Source: Branchiostoma belcheri
Lineage: Eukaryota > Chordata > Leptocardii > Amphioxiformes > Branchiostomatidae
Length of the DNA: 64,000 nt
Direction of reading: 5' to 3'
NCBI RefSeq assembly: GCF_001625305.1
Contig: NW_017803024.1
Span: forward strand, 422,766-486,765
Each line of letters starts with the position of its first letter. The stretch's first letter is position 1. The notes beneath the pieces are model-generated. The model was not told the origin of the DNA and did no database searches. It saw only the letters and a program-made list of their open reading frames with translations. Below are positions 33,557-46,300 of this stretch, piece by piece. The position numbers and the translations under genes are program-made.

Positions 33557-36500
33557 TCATGTCTGCCCATTCTGTCCATCTGTGCTGGTCTGGCCTGACT
33601 TCTGCTCCAAAGAAGGGACGTTCCTCCTTGTAGACGACACCAGACAGTCTTTAAGGATCGGGTAGATTCCTTGGCAGCCACTGATGCACGTCTTAACAGC
33701 CTGGAGATGCAAGAAATGTCTTAGGAGAACACTTGTCTTCAAGATTTCTGAGGAGTGTTCTGGGTGCTTCACATTTTAATTTATTACAAACAAAGTGAAG
33801 TTGTGAGTGCATCTGTTTTGTTTCTTTGTATGTGTGTGTATGTAGGTAGGTGTGTGTTTGTTCGTTTGTGTGTGTGTTAGTGTTTGTTTTATTTTAATTT
33901 TAATTCGATTGTGACGATACAATACACTGGCCACCCAGGCAGCATAGCTGATTTCGGGCGCCAAACACTCATAGTGTTTGTGTGTGTGTATTTGTGTGTG
34001 TGTGTGTCTGTGCATCTGTGTGTGTGCCCATATGAGTGTATGTGTGTGTGTGCATATGAGTGTATGCCGATATGAGTGTATGTGTGTGTGTGCATATGAG
34101 TGTATGCCGATATGAGTGTATGTGTGTGTGTGCATATGAGTGAGTGAGTGTGTGTGTGTGTGCATTTGAGTGTATGTCTGTATACATGTATGTGTGCATG
34201 TCTGTGTGTGTGTATGAGTGTATATGTGGGGGGGATGAGTATGTATCTGTGATTCCCCAACACACACACGCACACACAATGCAATGCTGTCTAGGACCAC
34301 AGTCAACATCTGAATAACAAACAAACAAACAAACATCTGCTTACCTGTACAGCTGTTTGTTGTTGCAGGTGTCCATCTAACACGAGAGCCGACACCTGGT
34401 TTAGGGAAGGCAGAAGCCCCACCGTCACCATCCCATGGTCACCTGCACTCTCTACCTGAAATACAGCATCATAATACACAGTTTGACATAACATATATAA
34501 ATTACATAGAAAATAACCTTTACAAAGCAAATGCATATTATGTTTACCTTTTCATATGGTTAATTCTTACTCAAACACATTGAATTTTATAAAAAGGTGA
34601 CAGGAGTCTAAATCCCTCCTGCTATAAAACTGCAACATGGTGTAACCCAACACCAGTTACATGGTGATAGACTGTCTGGTTCAGGTCATTGACCTTATTT
34701 GTTTGGAGAAGAAGAAGAGGAAACAGAGCTTTATTCTAGAATGCTTATTGTACATATAGAATAAAACACAGGCTTTGAAAATGGAGATGGGAACTGTCTA
34801 CATGCATACACTAAAAGGTGTAAGAAGGATTATTACTTAGAAACATGATCTCACCTCTGGCCTGAACTCCTCCCTCACACTTGGGTCTAACCATTGGTCT
34901 TCTCCACATTGTCTCTGGAACAGGTCAGGGGTCAAGGTCAACCAGAGTACAGAAGGTTATCTGACTTGTACATTTTTATGAATTTCCTCTTATAAACTGA
35001 TTTGTAAGTTTGGGTTACTACATGTATAACAGGGGGTCAAAGTTTGGTTTAATGAAAATGTCTTAATATTAATTACAAGAATTCACACCTGATTGGCAAA
35101 AGAACAAAATATTGTAATAATAATGATAATAAATATGAAACATGAAGGAAACCATGGTTACCACGGAACATCCCACCACGACGTCGTACATCATGACTCC
35201 TGCGTCGGCCAATCCCAGCGCAGCACAGGTGATTGCAGCTGCCAACGCTGTAAACATAAACAACAACAACATGTCATGAAGGCTAGACATCCAGGTAATA
35301 AGATACGCCCAACAGCAGTTACTCAAGCAACTGGATATGATTTTGGAAACGGTCAGACGTTTCAGCTAGTATCCACTACCTTTCGTCAGTGACGCTGGAG
35401 AATTGTCACAATCAATAAATAGATCGTACTCATAAATATGCTTTTCTGGCAACTCTCCAGTGTCACAAAAAACAATACCTCCATTTTTCACACCAGTAGT
35501 AGCGTGAAACGTCTGTCAGTGACCGTTTCCAAAATCATATCCAGTTGCTTGAGTAACTGCTTTTTGGCATAACAACATGTCATGTACTGTAACAACTAGA
35601 AATGTAACATATTCAAAGTAAATGTATAATGTTTACCTTTTCATTTAATTTTATTTTATTTTGCGTCATTTTTATACAGGGTGGCCCATTGCACTTCTTT
35701 TCAATGGGTCCCTGTTTTACACAACAAAACACAACAGTCACATACAAACAGTAAAATTGGGATACAAGACCTTCATTTGGTCTAGCCTATCAAACTACTA
35801 GTACTGCTCTCTTTATTTTTACTCTTAAACATTCACCACTACACCCCCTCCCCGTCCTGCCATTTTTTACATAATGTAATCCAACACAACAGAGTGTCTG
35901 CTACAGCACCAGTTACCATGGTGATATCCAATGTGTTTGGAGAGGAAGAAGAGGAAACTGAGCAAAAACATAAAAAAAGGACATTATTGATAAAAGCAAC
36001 CCACCGCTGCCATCATCTTGTAACACTGTGATGTACACGTCAACCTGAGACTTGGGGAACTTGTCCTGAAACACAAAAACACAACTTCACATCATCTCTG
36101 TCTGGGCTCAAAATACATTTTTCCTGCATACCAACATCGGGTGCTAGAAGCATGATGTAGTCAGGCTAGTGTTGATGTTATAATGCTTACCAGGCACACA
36201 GCTGGTTCCAAAGCTTGCAGAACTATCAGTGATCCGTCTCTCTCTTGGTTATCCTGAAAAATAGACAACAACAAGAAGTGTTGGGTTAAACATGGCTTAG
36301 ACATCCCAATAGCACATCCAGTTAATACTGTGATTCACTTTATGTTCACGGTAGCTGCTAAAGTTCACGGTCTGAGAAAAATGGACATGTTCAAGGAACT
36401 ATATATTCACAGAGGCAACAGGTGAAGGAAAAGGAAGTCCAGGAATTATTTGTTAACTGTATTGATAAGTTCACGGTACAGAAGTGACAGTGAAAACAGT

Positions 36501-38900
36501 GAACATAACAGTACAGTGAAAAAATCAAGAATTGCAGCTATACAAAATAAACTAGAGTAGAAAACTCACCTGTATATGCTGTCTCCTCTGTCTGCAGGAG
36601 AACGTAGCAAACTTCAGCTCACAGCACAGTCTGCCTTTCATGGTGAACTCTTCACGACGGGAGATCTCACGGGGACCGTATCTGTGGATACAATCAATCA
36701 ATGAATCAATCGATAATCAATCAATCAATCAGCTCACAGCAAAGTCGGCCTTTCATGGTGAACTCTTCACGGCGGGAGATCTCACGAGGACCGTATCTGT
36801 GGATACAATCAATCAATGAATCAATCGATAATCAATCAATCAATCAGCTCACAGTAAAGTCTGCCTTTCATGGTGAACTCTTCACGGTGGGAGATCTCAC
36901 GGGGTCCGTATCTGTGGATAATCAATAATCAATAACTAATCAATCAATAATCAATCAATGAACAGCAAAAAAACAACACTTTGTTCCTGTATATGCTGTT
37001 TACTGTTTGGGTTGTGTATATAATAACGTGGAGGCCCTAAGAGTTCTTGTCTGGACCATGCTTTATGATCATATAGCACATGTCCAGGCATTGTTTTTTT
37101 TTTTTTTTTTCAGTCAGGGACCTTCAACTGCATCACACATGTACACTCACTCACTCACTCACTCACTCACTATCCTGGTTTAGATTATTCTGCTGTCGGT
37201 ACGAGCAGTTCAAACTGTGAATCTGCTAATTGGTCATCACCAAGGTCAGTAGGTTCAGAGGTCAGGGGTTCAGAGTTTGGGAGTCAGAGGTCAGCAGGTC
37301 ATACTCACACAGCTGCGATGACCTTGGTCTGTCCCATCTCCATGTAGGCTGACCCTGTGGCCTGGCTAACCACACCCGTGTGCAGGTCTGGGGAATGGAC
37401 AAAAAAATTAGTGTGCTGGAAAGCAAAGGACAGGCTGGCCTGGCCTCAAAATTCACCTTGAGCACCTGGACTGGATATCTGCATGAACTGTGCATGTTGT
37501 GAACTATAAGTATAAAATCCTTATTCACTAGGAGTCGGAGAGGCCCCATACACTGATCCAACCCCAGCTTTATAATAAAGGTTTTGACTGATGGCATGCT
37601 GATATGTCACTACATGTGCTGGTAAATACATTTTCAATTCTGTAACACTATGGAATTACATATTGCAAGTTGAGTCAATGGTACATGGGTTGTAACAAAT
37701 GTTTTGTTTGGGCTGCTTTGCCGATCGTACTCACACACAGGTCGAAGGTCATGGTCCCCTCTCCCGTCCTGTCTGGTCCCACCAGCCTCCTGGTGTGTCT
37801 GGGAACAAAACGGAACTTTTCATCTCTAAATCTCTCAGTTATCTCAAACTGTGAACAACATCATTATTATAAGGGGCAAGCTAGAGCTGTGTACCGGTAC
37901 GCAGTACCGATACTGTACCGGAAAAATTGATTAGGTACAGGTCCAAAATACCTAATCCCTCAGTACCGGTACTGTACCTAAACAATTTCACACCAATTTT
38001 ATGCCTATTTGTGACCTCAAATGTGTAAATAGCTGGTTAACAATGGGTCCCTGTGTAAGGATAGTGTGTTCAAGAAAACAAAAACACCTATATTTTATCT
38101 GAGCATTCGCCATAAACAAAGAATAAACCTTAACTATCAAGTTTATTTATGTTTTTTTTGTTATTGAAGGAGTTCAGAAGAGCATATAAATTGGTCGAAT
38201 TGTTCAGGTACAGGTTCAGGTCCGGACCTGTACCTAAACCTGTGTACCTGTACCTGTACCTGTACCTTAAATTTGTTTAGGTACACAGCTCTAGGGCAAG
38301 CCCTTTTCCATAGAGCGTGATCGGCCGTTTTAATTCTACGTAGAGCGTAGACGGACCGACCGCTCTAATTAAACATAGAGCGTAATTGTGCGCATCTTGC
38401 GTAGAGTGTATTCACCGTTTTAATTCTACGTAATGCATTGTAGCCACTTGGAATTTATTGTAAAGCGTAATCAAGAGGTTTCCGAATTCAGCGTAGAGCG
38501 TTGTCGGGACCCCCCCATTCAGACCCTCTTATATCTATGTTAAGGGTTAGCTAGAACCATAGACTCGATGATGGAGCTATGTATTTACATGTATATGGCC
38601 ATGCTAGAATGGATGAAAACATAAATTGCTATTTATATTTATATGAAAATTTATTATAAATCAATATACAACGAATATATTTTAGAAACGACTGTTCAGT
38701 CGACAATTCAAAAGTTAGCATAACGTTAGTCTTAGCCACTTGGCAGCTCTCACTTGTATGTTACACTCACGTTCACACCTGTCAGGAGTAAGTGGGGAGG
38801 GGGGCGGTAGAAGTGCCGTCCTTACCTCTTGCTGTCTGCCGAACCAGTGCGGAGCCCGGCTGTCCTGCGGGCCGGCTATCCTTCTGGAGTCTCCTGGCAT
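33557..38900 (-). CDS. EXOSC6: Exosome complex component MTR3 (EXOSC6)
   Basis: Ten exons join in frame to 284 residues (human 272): 38826-38900, 37735-37798, 37309-37387, 36570-36681, 36191-36253, 36005-36065, 35162-35247, 34855-34914, 34345-34455 and 33557-33700. The protein is one of the six RNase PH-like subunits that form the ring of the RNA exosome, in nucleus and cytoplasm. Most animal ring subunits are structural rather than catalytic. The start [11 protein letters not shown] is nearly the human start. Then come [18 protein letters not shown], the basic loop [17 protein letters not shown], a conserved [29 protein letters not shown], and [15 protein letters not shown] near the end. The last helix ([19 protein letters not shown]) fits the family. 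Head-to-head with OXR1. Exon 4 has two partial copies in the preceding intron. Confidence 0.94.
33825..34240 (+). repeat. Compound GT microsatellite and 'gtgcatatgagtgtatgccgatatga' minisatellite
   Basis: GT runs frame a higher-order repeat of about 50 bp (CATATGAGTGTATGCCGATA) present about three times at 34025-34140. It lies in EXOSC6 intron 9. The long open frames are Thr/His or Cys/Val repeats only. Confidence 0.9.
34560..34735 (-). repeat. Dispersed family A copy (inverted, long)
   Basis: GTGACAGGAGTCTAAATCCC, TCCTGCTATAAAACTGCAAC, AACCCAACACCAGTTAC and TTTGGAGAAGAAGAAGAGGA are the inverse of the copy at 21750-21890. A nearly identical inverted copy is at 61570-61730. Confidence 0.85.
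35283..35575. mobile_element. Dispersed family C, longest copy with inverted ends
   Basis: The left part has TAGACATCCAGGTAATAAGA and CAACTGGATATGATTTTGGA; the right part has the inverse (TTTCCAAAATCATATCCAGT, then TGCTTGAGTAACTGC). The core has CTGGAGAATTGTCACAATC and ACTCTCCAGTGTCAC, which also pair. This suggests a MITE of about 290 bp in EXOSC6 intron 6. Confidence 0.8.
35860..35970 (-). repeat. Dispersed family A copy (inverted)
   Basis: ATAATGTAATCCAACACAAC, CAGTTACCATGGTGATATCC and AAGAAGAGGAAACTGAGCAA mark the inverted family. Confidence 0.75.
36726..36960 (-). repeat. Two tandem partial copies of EXOSC6 exon 4 with a (CAAT)n spacer
   Basis: The plus-strand block CAGCTCACAGCAAAGTCGGC...TTTCATGGTGAACTCTTCAC...GGACCGTATCTGTGGATA matches the 5' half of exon 4 and its acceptor (36618-36690). 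It is repeated at 36728-36802 and 36844-36919, separated by AATCAATCAATGAATCAATC-type spacer. The two extra copies lie upstream of the genuine exon in the transcript and keep the acceptor motif. Confidence 0.92.
37882..38293. mobile_element. hAT-like MITE with 8-bp target duplication
   Basis: The 412-bp element begins TAGAGCTGTGTACC and ends GGTACACAGCTCTA, a perfect 14-bp terminal inverted repeat. It is flanked on both sides by GGGCAAGC (37874-37881 and 38294-38301), an 8-bp target site duplication typical of the hAT superfamily. The inside is built of ACCTGTACCTGTACC-type words. No transposase is encoded. It lies in EXOSC6 intron 1. Confidence 0.92.
38305..38515. repeat. 'tagagcgta' repeat block
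   Basis: Seven diverged copies of CATAGAGCGT / CGTAGAGCGT / TAAAGCGTAATC are spaced by 25-50 bases, several followed by CCGTTTTAATTCTACG. The block directly follows the hAT-like element. Confidence 0.65.
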
Positions 38901-40372
38901 CGTTTCCGAGTCTTAACACCACGGGTTAAGCAGAAATCGCTTCAGTCTTGGAGCTCGAGGGTTTATGTGGACTTGCTTCCAAACTTGTACCATGCGATGG
39001 GGGGTTAGAAGTCAATGGAGTGTACCAAAGATTTAGAGGGGGGTCAGGTTTACTCCATTTGCAGGGGCTTGGGTTTTGGCTTATTTGGGCGCGTTTTAAG
39101 GCATTTTTTTTGCACTGGTAACTTTTCTACATCAACCCAAAATTTCAAAGAATAGTACTGCAAGAAAGAAAGCCCAATAAAAAGCCTAAAAACACGCCTC
39201 AAATAGAAAGTCAAAATCCAAACCCCTGCTTATAGAGTAGGAGTCAACCTATCGTGTTAGGCCGCAGCAAGTCAGTTTTATGGATGACATCATACACAAA
39301 CTCCAAAACTAATGCGATAGGGCAAAAAAAAAACAAGGCGGTCCCAAAAAACAAGATTGCTAAGATCCAATATAGCCTTGTCTTGTCTCCTCTCTTCATA
39401 ATTAAAAGAAAAAAAAGCTTAAACTGATCGAATCGAAGCTAATATTTCTAACAAAATACCACAGCTAGTTGTATAGCCCGGCTCCAAGACAACTCTTGTC
39501 GACCATGCAGAGCAATGGATAGCTCATATCCAAAGAAATAACAATTCTTCATCTCAAAAGTCTGGTTACAAGGCTTGCATAGTCTGGCTCCCATAACATT
39601 ATTATAACTTGCTATTAAATGCTTCATCATGTCAACAGTGAGCCTGAAAAAAATTCAAAAGTGCAGACTAGTTGTAAGGCATTACACTTCTACCATCGCG
39701 CCCGCACCGTGTCAAAACAATACATCATTACATGATGACAAAATCGTTATTAGGAAAAGGTAGCCTTAAAAAAATCAATATGGAGCGTACCATCAGTAAA
39801 GGTCATTTTTTTATTGAGATACAATTTATTGGTATATTAAAATTGCTTTTTTTGACAAAATATTTTCTCAATGTTATATATAACTTATTTAATTTATTAA
39901 TATGTATTTATTGAGCTCGTTAAAAAGATTTGCTTTTTCAAATAAATTCAATATTATTTCTCTATTCCCTATAAATTATTGGTACAGTCCAGCTCCCCAA
40001 GGTTCCCTTGCGATGACGTCACCCTGATTTCCAAGATGGCCGCTGCCTTGTATCACAACAGCAACATTCGGCCTCAAAACAGAGGCTCTTACAACTTTCT
40101 CCGCTGTTCTTACTCCGTGATATCACAGGAACACTTCGACCCGACCGTCTGCTAGCCTTGTGGCACGAGAAAACAGCAGTTCCCGCCTTTAAAACGAGTT
40201 CTACACCGCTCCATCTGCCAAAAATAAATGACTCCCAATTCAATGGCGCTGGATCTCTCTGAAGGACACCGCAGTGTTCGGTAGAGTTCGCAGTCCTTCA
40301 GGAGGAGTGAGGAGAACGTCTCAAGGACTTCCTTATGATCGAACTGACGTCTTGAGACGTCTTGACGCAGCG
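38901..40372. other. Head-to-head spacer of EXOSC6 and OXR1
   Basis: The EXOSC6 promoter should lie in about 38901-39000. The part 39640-39960 is very AT-rich. From about 40000 GC content rises. CCAAGATGGCCGCTGCC at 40028-40044 is a YY1/TISU-like word on plus and opens a 39-codon frame that stops at 40155, possibly an upstream frame or the real OXR1 leader. Confidence 0.5.
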
Positions 40373-43300
40373 ATGGCGACCCGCATGGCGAGTCGGGAAC
40401 AGAAGGAGGAGGGGGAGCTCGCAGCCAGCCGGAAGAGGCGAATGTTCGACCTCTCGAGGTGAGGGGAGACGGCCACGTATTGATTCGGTTTTCATTTCAT
40501 ATTTTTGTACAAATCATGGCGACACGGAGGTCTTACCGCGTGTGGGACGCTGTGTGGTGTTTGTTTATTTTCTTATTTAGTCTGACATCCGTGTATTTGT
40601 GAGAGAGAGAACCTGAGCGGACGTTTAATATAGTTATACAGAAAAGCACTCCGCAGTTGTGTTGCAAAATTATTTATCTTCCATCGGTGGTATGATGAAA
40701 ACTCTGCTATAATCTTTACCAGCAGACCTTCTGTAATACCTCTGTGCGATACTTTAAGAAGCCCTGATGTAGTTAAGCTCTATTCCCAGTCCTATTATAG
40801 CTGCTTGAGTGACAGTTGTCGCTGTTCCTGTCTGGAGAAGTCACAGGATTCCAGGTTTCCGTTCAGAATGTGACACAGACAAATGGCTTTAGTGTCGGCT
40901 GCAGCCATGGCGGGAACAACATGTAAACATGCCCGTGTTTATAAACTGTTATAGCAGTTTGGGCAGGGAAATATACACTGTAAGGTTGTACAATGACATT
41001 TTGACAATACATTGAAATTTTCATACATTGATTGAAGGTAACACAAATTGATGATGACTGCTCTTAATGTCATCATCACCATTTCAGGATAAATAAACTG
41101 TTTATAGGAAAATATTCGCTGTAACTTAGTGTAAGGTTGTTGTTCCTTTCAATGACACCAGGTAAGTTACAGTTTTCTGTAAATTAGTATAATTAAGGTG
41201 CCGTCAGTTGAAGGTAACACAAATGGATGATGCCTAATTCTCAGTTTTATTATGCTCTCAATGTAATCATCACCACTTTAGTATAAATATTAACAGGTTG
41301 GATATAAACAATTACAAGTTTGTAACTTTTCTAGTGTTTGGTATGATTGTGGTACGTTACCTTGCAATTTTTACATCTTGACAGTTAAATGGAACATTGC
41401 ACATTCCAAAAACGGCGTGGCTATTTACACTCCCGGAGTGTATATAAAAGACAAATAGATTTTATATACACTCCGAAATACTGGCTCCTTGGTAGGCCCA
41501 AAACCTGGGTTTTTGTGAGTGTTTGAGGATTCAGGGGCACCAAGTTTAAACCTCGGTGTTCAAGTTTATCTTAGTGGATGATGAAAATCAGAGAACAACA
41601 CGGAAATCTCCACCGAAGTTCGGTCGAGCGGACCGCCCCGCCCCGCTTGCGCGGGGCCCGGGACCCTCCGCTCCCGGTGGCGGCAGCGAGACCGGTCGCC
41701 CGCCCCTGGCGTCCTCGCTACCTGGTTGATCCTGCCAGTAGTCAAATGCTTGTCTCAAAGATTAAGCCATGCACGTGCAAGTTTAAACTGTCTCAGTGAA
41801 ACTGCGAATGGATCATTAAATCAGTTATGGTTCCTTTGATCGTCACATCCTACATGGATAACTGTGGTAATTCTAGAGCTAATACATGCGGCAGAAGCGC
41901 CGACCTCACGGTCTGGCGTGCATTTATCAGACCAAGACCAACCCGGGGTTCGCCCCGGTCCCTTTGGTGACTCTGGATAACCCAGCCGATCGCACGGTCT
42001 TAGCACCGGCGACAGATCATTCGAATGCCCTATCAACTTTCCGGGAGTGTATATAAAAGACAAATAGATTTTATATACACTCTCGGAGTGTATATAAAAG
42101 ACAAATAAGATTTATATACACTCCGAGGAGTAGTATATAAAAGACAAATAGATTTNNNNNNNNNNNNNNNNNNNNTCAGTTATGGTTCCTTTGATCGTCA
42201 CATCCTACATGGATAACTGTGGTAATTCTAGAGCTAATACATGCGGCAGAAGCACCAACCTCACGGTCTGGCGTGCATTTATCAGACCAAGACCAACCCG
42301 GGGTTCGCCCCGGTCTCTTTGGTGACTCTGGATAACCCAGCCGATCGCACGGTCTTCGCACCGGCGACAGATCATTCGAATGCCCTATCAACTTTCCGGG
42401 AGTGTATATAAAAGACAAATAGATTTTATATACACTCTCGGAGTGTATATAAAAGACAAATTATATAGATTTTATATACACTCCGAGAGTGTATATAAAA
42501 GACAAATAGATTTTATATACACTCTCGGAGTGTATATAAAAGACAAATAGATTTTATATACACTCCGAGAGTGTATATAAAAGACAAATAGATTTTATAT
42601 ACACTCTCGGAGTGTATATAAAAGACAAATAGATTTTATATACACTCCGAGAGTGTATATAGCCACGTTCTTCCAAAAATGTGAAACAGACGAATGAATG
42701 AAAGTATTGATGGATGAATGATGGATGGATGGTTTACGCTAAAGCTGATTGGATGGAAAATAGCCAATCACATGGCACCATTTCCTCATTAGTTATTACT
42801 AGTGAATGGATAGGATGAGCCAATCACAGACCACAATATGAAGGACCAATCACAGTGCACCACATCCTTATTACACATTCAAATGTTTCAGGATTGGCCA
42901 ATCAGAAGGCACCATTATTGATCATTGAGTAATGCTTGGTACATGTAAATCTTCAGAAGATGATATTTTGAGAACATTTTTGAATATATTGTTCCATGTT
43001 GCAAATTCTTTAAAATTAAATACAAGTTGTGTATTGTTAGATCCTTAGTTTAAACCTGAACTTGCTTATTTACTTCAAGTTCAACATTAAAAGTACTGTC
43101 ACTTCTGTGCCAATCTGTTCTGATTCTGAAAACCCATGTAGCTATTATTTGAAGTAATATTCTCCATGAAAAAAACTAAATATGTCAGTTTATACATAAA
43201 GAAATACCAGCTCTTCGAATACAAAGCTCTAAAAATCATCTCTCTATTTGTTGTATGTCTAGTTTTTGTTCCGGAATCCTCCAATTTAAACATTTGGGCT

Positions 43301-46300
43301 GTTGATACTGTCAGGTACAGAGCATGGGAACAACATATAGCCTCCAGGCCTAGGCATATATAGAGCAGGGGGTTTGGTGGTCTTTGGCTGTTTTCTGATT
43401 AGCCCAGTTCTACCAGGTCAGCTATATGTTGTCTAAATGCAATCAGAAAATAGCACATAAAATCTCCCGAAGACCCCCAAAACCCCCAGTTTTTGGCAAT
43501 TGCTATGGAGGCTACAGACCAACAGGAAATGTTGTTTTGACGGTAGAAAATTGCCAAAGGGGGTGTGGCGAAAGTTAAAGGTCAGGGGTCATCTGGGATA
43601 GGTTGGTTTGTTTGGGAAAGGTGCCAGGAGCCCTAGAGCTTGTCTATGCTCCAGAATTTCAAGTTTTTAAGGACAGAAAAGTTGCTTTTCTCATGGTAAA
43701 GCATTTTTTTTTTTTGTTATTTACAAACTGTTGATTGATATGCAAATAATTGGAGACAATTTTTGTTAGAAGTCCCAAAGGAAACAAAAGATACTGGTAC
43801 TAGACAAGTCAAGACAATGATGTCTAGTAAAACCCTCCATAGATTGTAAAATCTGTACTGCAAAATAAAGAAAACATTGCTATTAGGCATTGTCAAGTGT
43901 TGGCGCCGGCCTCCATGTGTTATGTCTGGCCACAGTTTTGCCCAAACAACATTGCAAGGTTGCCAACATGCAATTTTGTATATGCCATATGGATTTAGGT
44001 CCGGACTTACAAGTCTAGAACTGAACCTGAACTTCTGGACTTGAATCCAGACCTGAACCTAAATGTGGGTTTAGGTACGTATACTTGTAGCTAGTGCTGC
44101 ATACCTAAACCCAATTTTAGGTTCAGGTCCGGATTCAAGTCCAGAGGTTTAGGTTCAGTTCCGGACTTGTAAGTCCGGACCTAAAGCTAAACCCATGGCA
44201 TGTACAAAATTGCATGTTGGCAACCTTGCAATGTTGTCTAGGTGAAACTTTGGCCACATAACATGGAGGCCGGTATTTGACGATGCCCAAAGGCAGCGTT
44301 TTCTTCATTTTGCAATCTACGGAAGGTTTGAGGTGGTTTGGAAAGAAAAGGGGGACTTTTAGGTTTTTTTGGACTTGAACCTAAACATTCTTACAAGTCC
44401 GGATCCAAGTCCAGTTAACCAGTATGCATTGATAGTTACAGGACAACTTACTGGGATCCCAGACAGAATTTCAGGTTAATTGGTCCTGCAGCAATAATCA
44501 CTTTTCTGACTGGACCTGTGACAGGAATGATGAGAAGTGAGCAGAGTTATGGTAATGACAGCGCTAATCACTTCTGTAACGAGCTGCAGGGTTTCAGTAC
44601 TTTCACTTTTTAACGATGGGCCTGACCAGGCCTTAAGGGTCACATGGCAAATTTTTTAGCTTTGTGTTTTGTTTATACTGGTTTTTTGTTTATTTGAGTT
44701 TTTCACCATGCAAAACAGGTGAAAACAGGTGCACACATACCGTTACAATTCAATGCTCCTGCACACAAAATACAACAGTAGTCATAGTTTACATTTACAT
44801 TTACAAAGAATTTATTGTTTTGTCTGTTGTTGGCAATGTTGCTCCTCCAGCTTGAGAAAAAGAATTCAGTTGGCCTGGCCAAAATGGGTAAAATTTGTAT
44901 GTTTGTGTTGGTAGAAGTTATTCTAAAAAAAAGGTTTGCACAGTTTACTCTAAATTCTTTCCAACACAAAAATTTGATAAACCCAAATGTTACATCCCTT
45001 CACAAAGGCTAAAGTTGATCAGCCAAAAATTTGTGCAAGTCAATTTTTTTTTTGTTTTGAAACTTACACTACAGTTCAAACTGATTCAAAACAACATACC
45101 ACATTAACATGGCCCGGTGAGTTGTGTAATTACCCATATATGGGCATGTGGAATAATGTATACCTGACACTGAAAGGTCGTATCCTGCTCGCGATGCAAA
45201 CGACCTTCAGTGTAATCACTGTTTACCCCGGACAGTCCACAAGGTCGTCTCTGTGACATTGGGATGACCTCTACACGGTGTCCATAGCACAGTTTAAAAA
45301 AAAAAAAAGAATTATGACAAATTTGAATGATTGTGACCACACAGTAACAGTTATTTCTACATGTACCTGTACATTCATACATTATTGTGATGATACAGTG
45401 TATATCACTGTTATGTAAGTTGTTAATAATTTACAGCCATATACATATACATGTACTTATACATGTACAGCATAGGCCTTTGAATCAAATGTCTTGCTTA
45501 TGAGTATCAGAAAATAGCTGCATGGATCATGGTCCAATTAATTGTTAGAGTCAGTCCTTCAATTCTGTGCATTGTTCAATGTTTTGTCTGTGCCCTATGG
45601 TAGGGAATGTTCCTGAGTAGCCTTTATAAAGCTTTCTAGTATTGGGCCAGTTAGTTCTCACTGTCAGTGAGTTGAGCTTGTCTTCAGCATTGCTACAATG
45701 TGTGTTTCTGTACTCGTAGACTTAGATATCAATGCACAGAGGTTTTGTTTTCGATTACATTTGTCAATTTTCATCATATAAAATTGATAAATCCGCCCCC
45801 TGCGCTATTGTATGGCTCTCCCCCAGCTGCCACACCCTCCCCTTGGTGAGTAGTGGACAGTCCCTATAAGCCAGCACAAATTACATGAAAAACATGAGAG
45901 GAACAATTTGATTAAATCTGCAGCAGGCAGCCCCAGTGGAGGCTTCTGTCATCATGCTACACTCTTATTCTACGTAGGTACATTTGTGTATCAGGCCTGG
46001 GGAGGGGACAACGTTTCATAGCAGGGCTGGAAATTCAGAGGAAAGGATTGAGGTGTTCAAAAACTCACTCTTTCCTACGGAATCCTAGAAACTATATCGC
46101 AAAGTGCAACTCACTGTCACCAAGTACAGTATGGCAGGGGCATTAATGTTTAGAGTTAGATATTCAAGGGTTTCTTAGGTGTAACATGTCGTTCAGTGTT
46201 ATACTGTTCTAATATAGCTCATTTGTCTTTTATGATTGATCATTAAGTCATTAACTGGAGTTTTCATTACTGATTCATTAATCTGTGAGATTAATCACCA

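Noticed and set aside
33776..34336. 186-codon minus-strand frame
   Set aside because: It is almost entirely the GT microsatellite in EXOSC6 intron 9 and does not join the flanking exons.
41821..42418. Two 80-codon minus-strand frames
   Set aside because: They are antisense to 18S rDNA fragments. Their similarity reflects rDNA duplication, not a protein.
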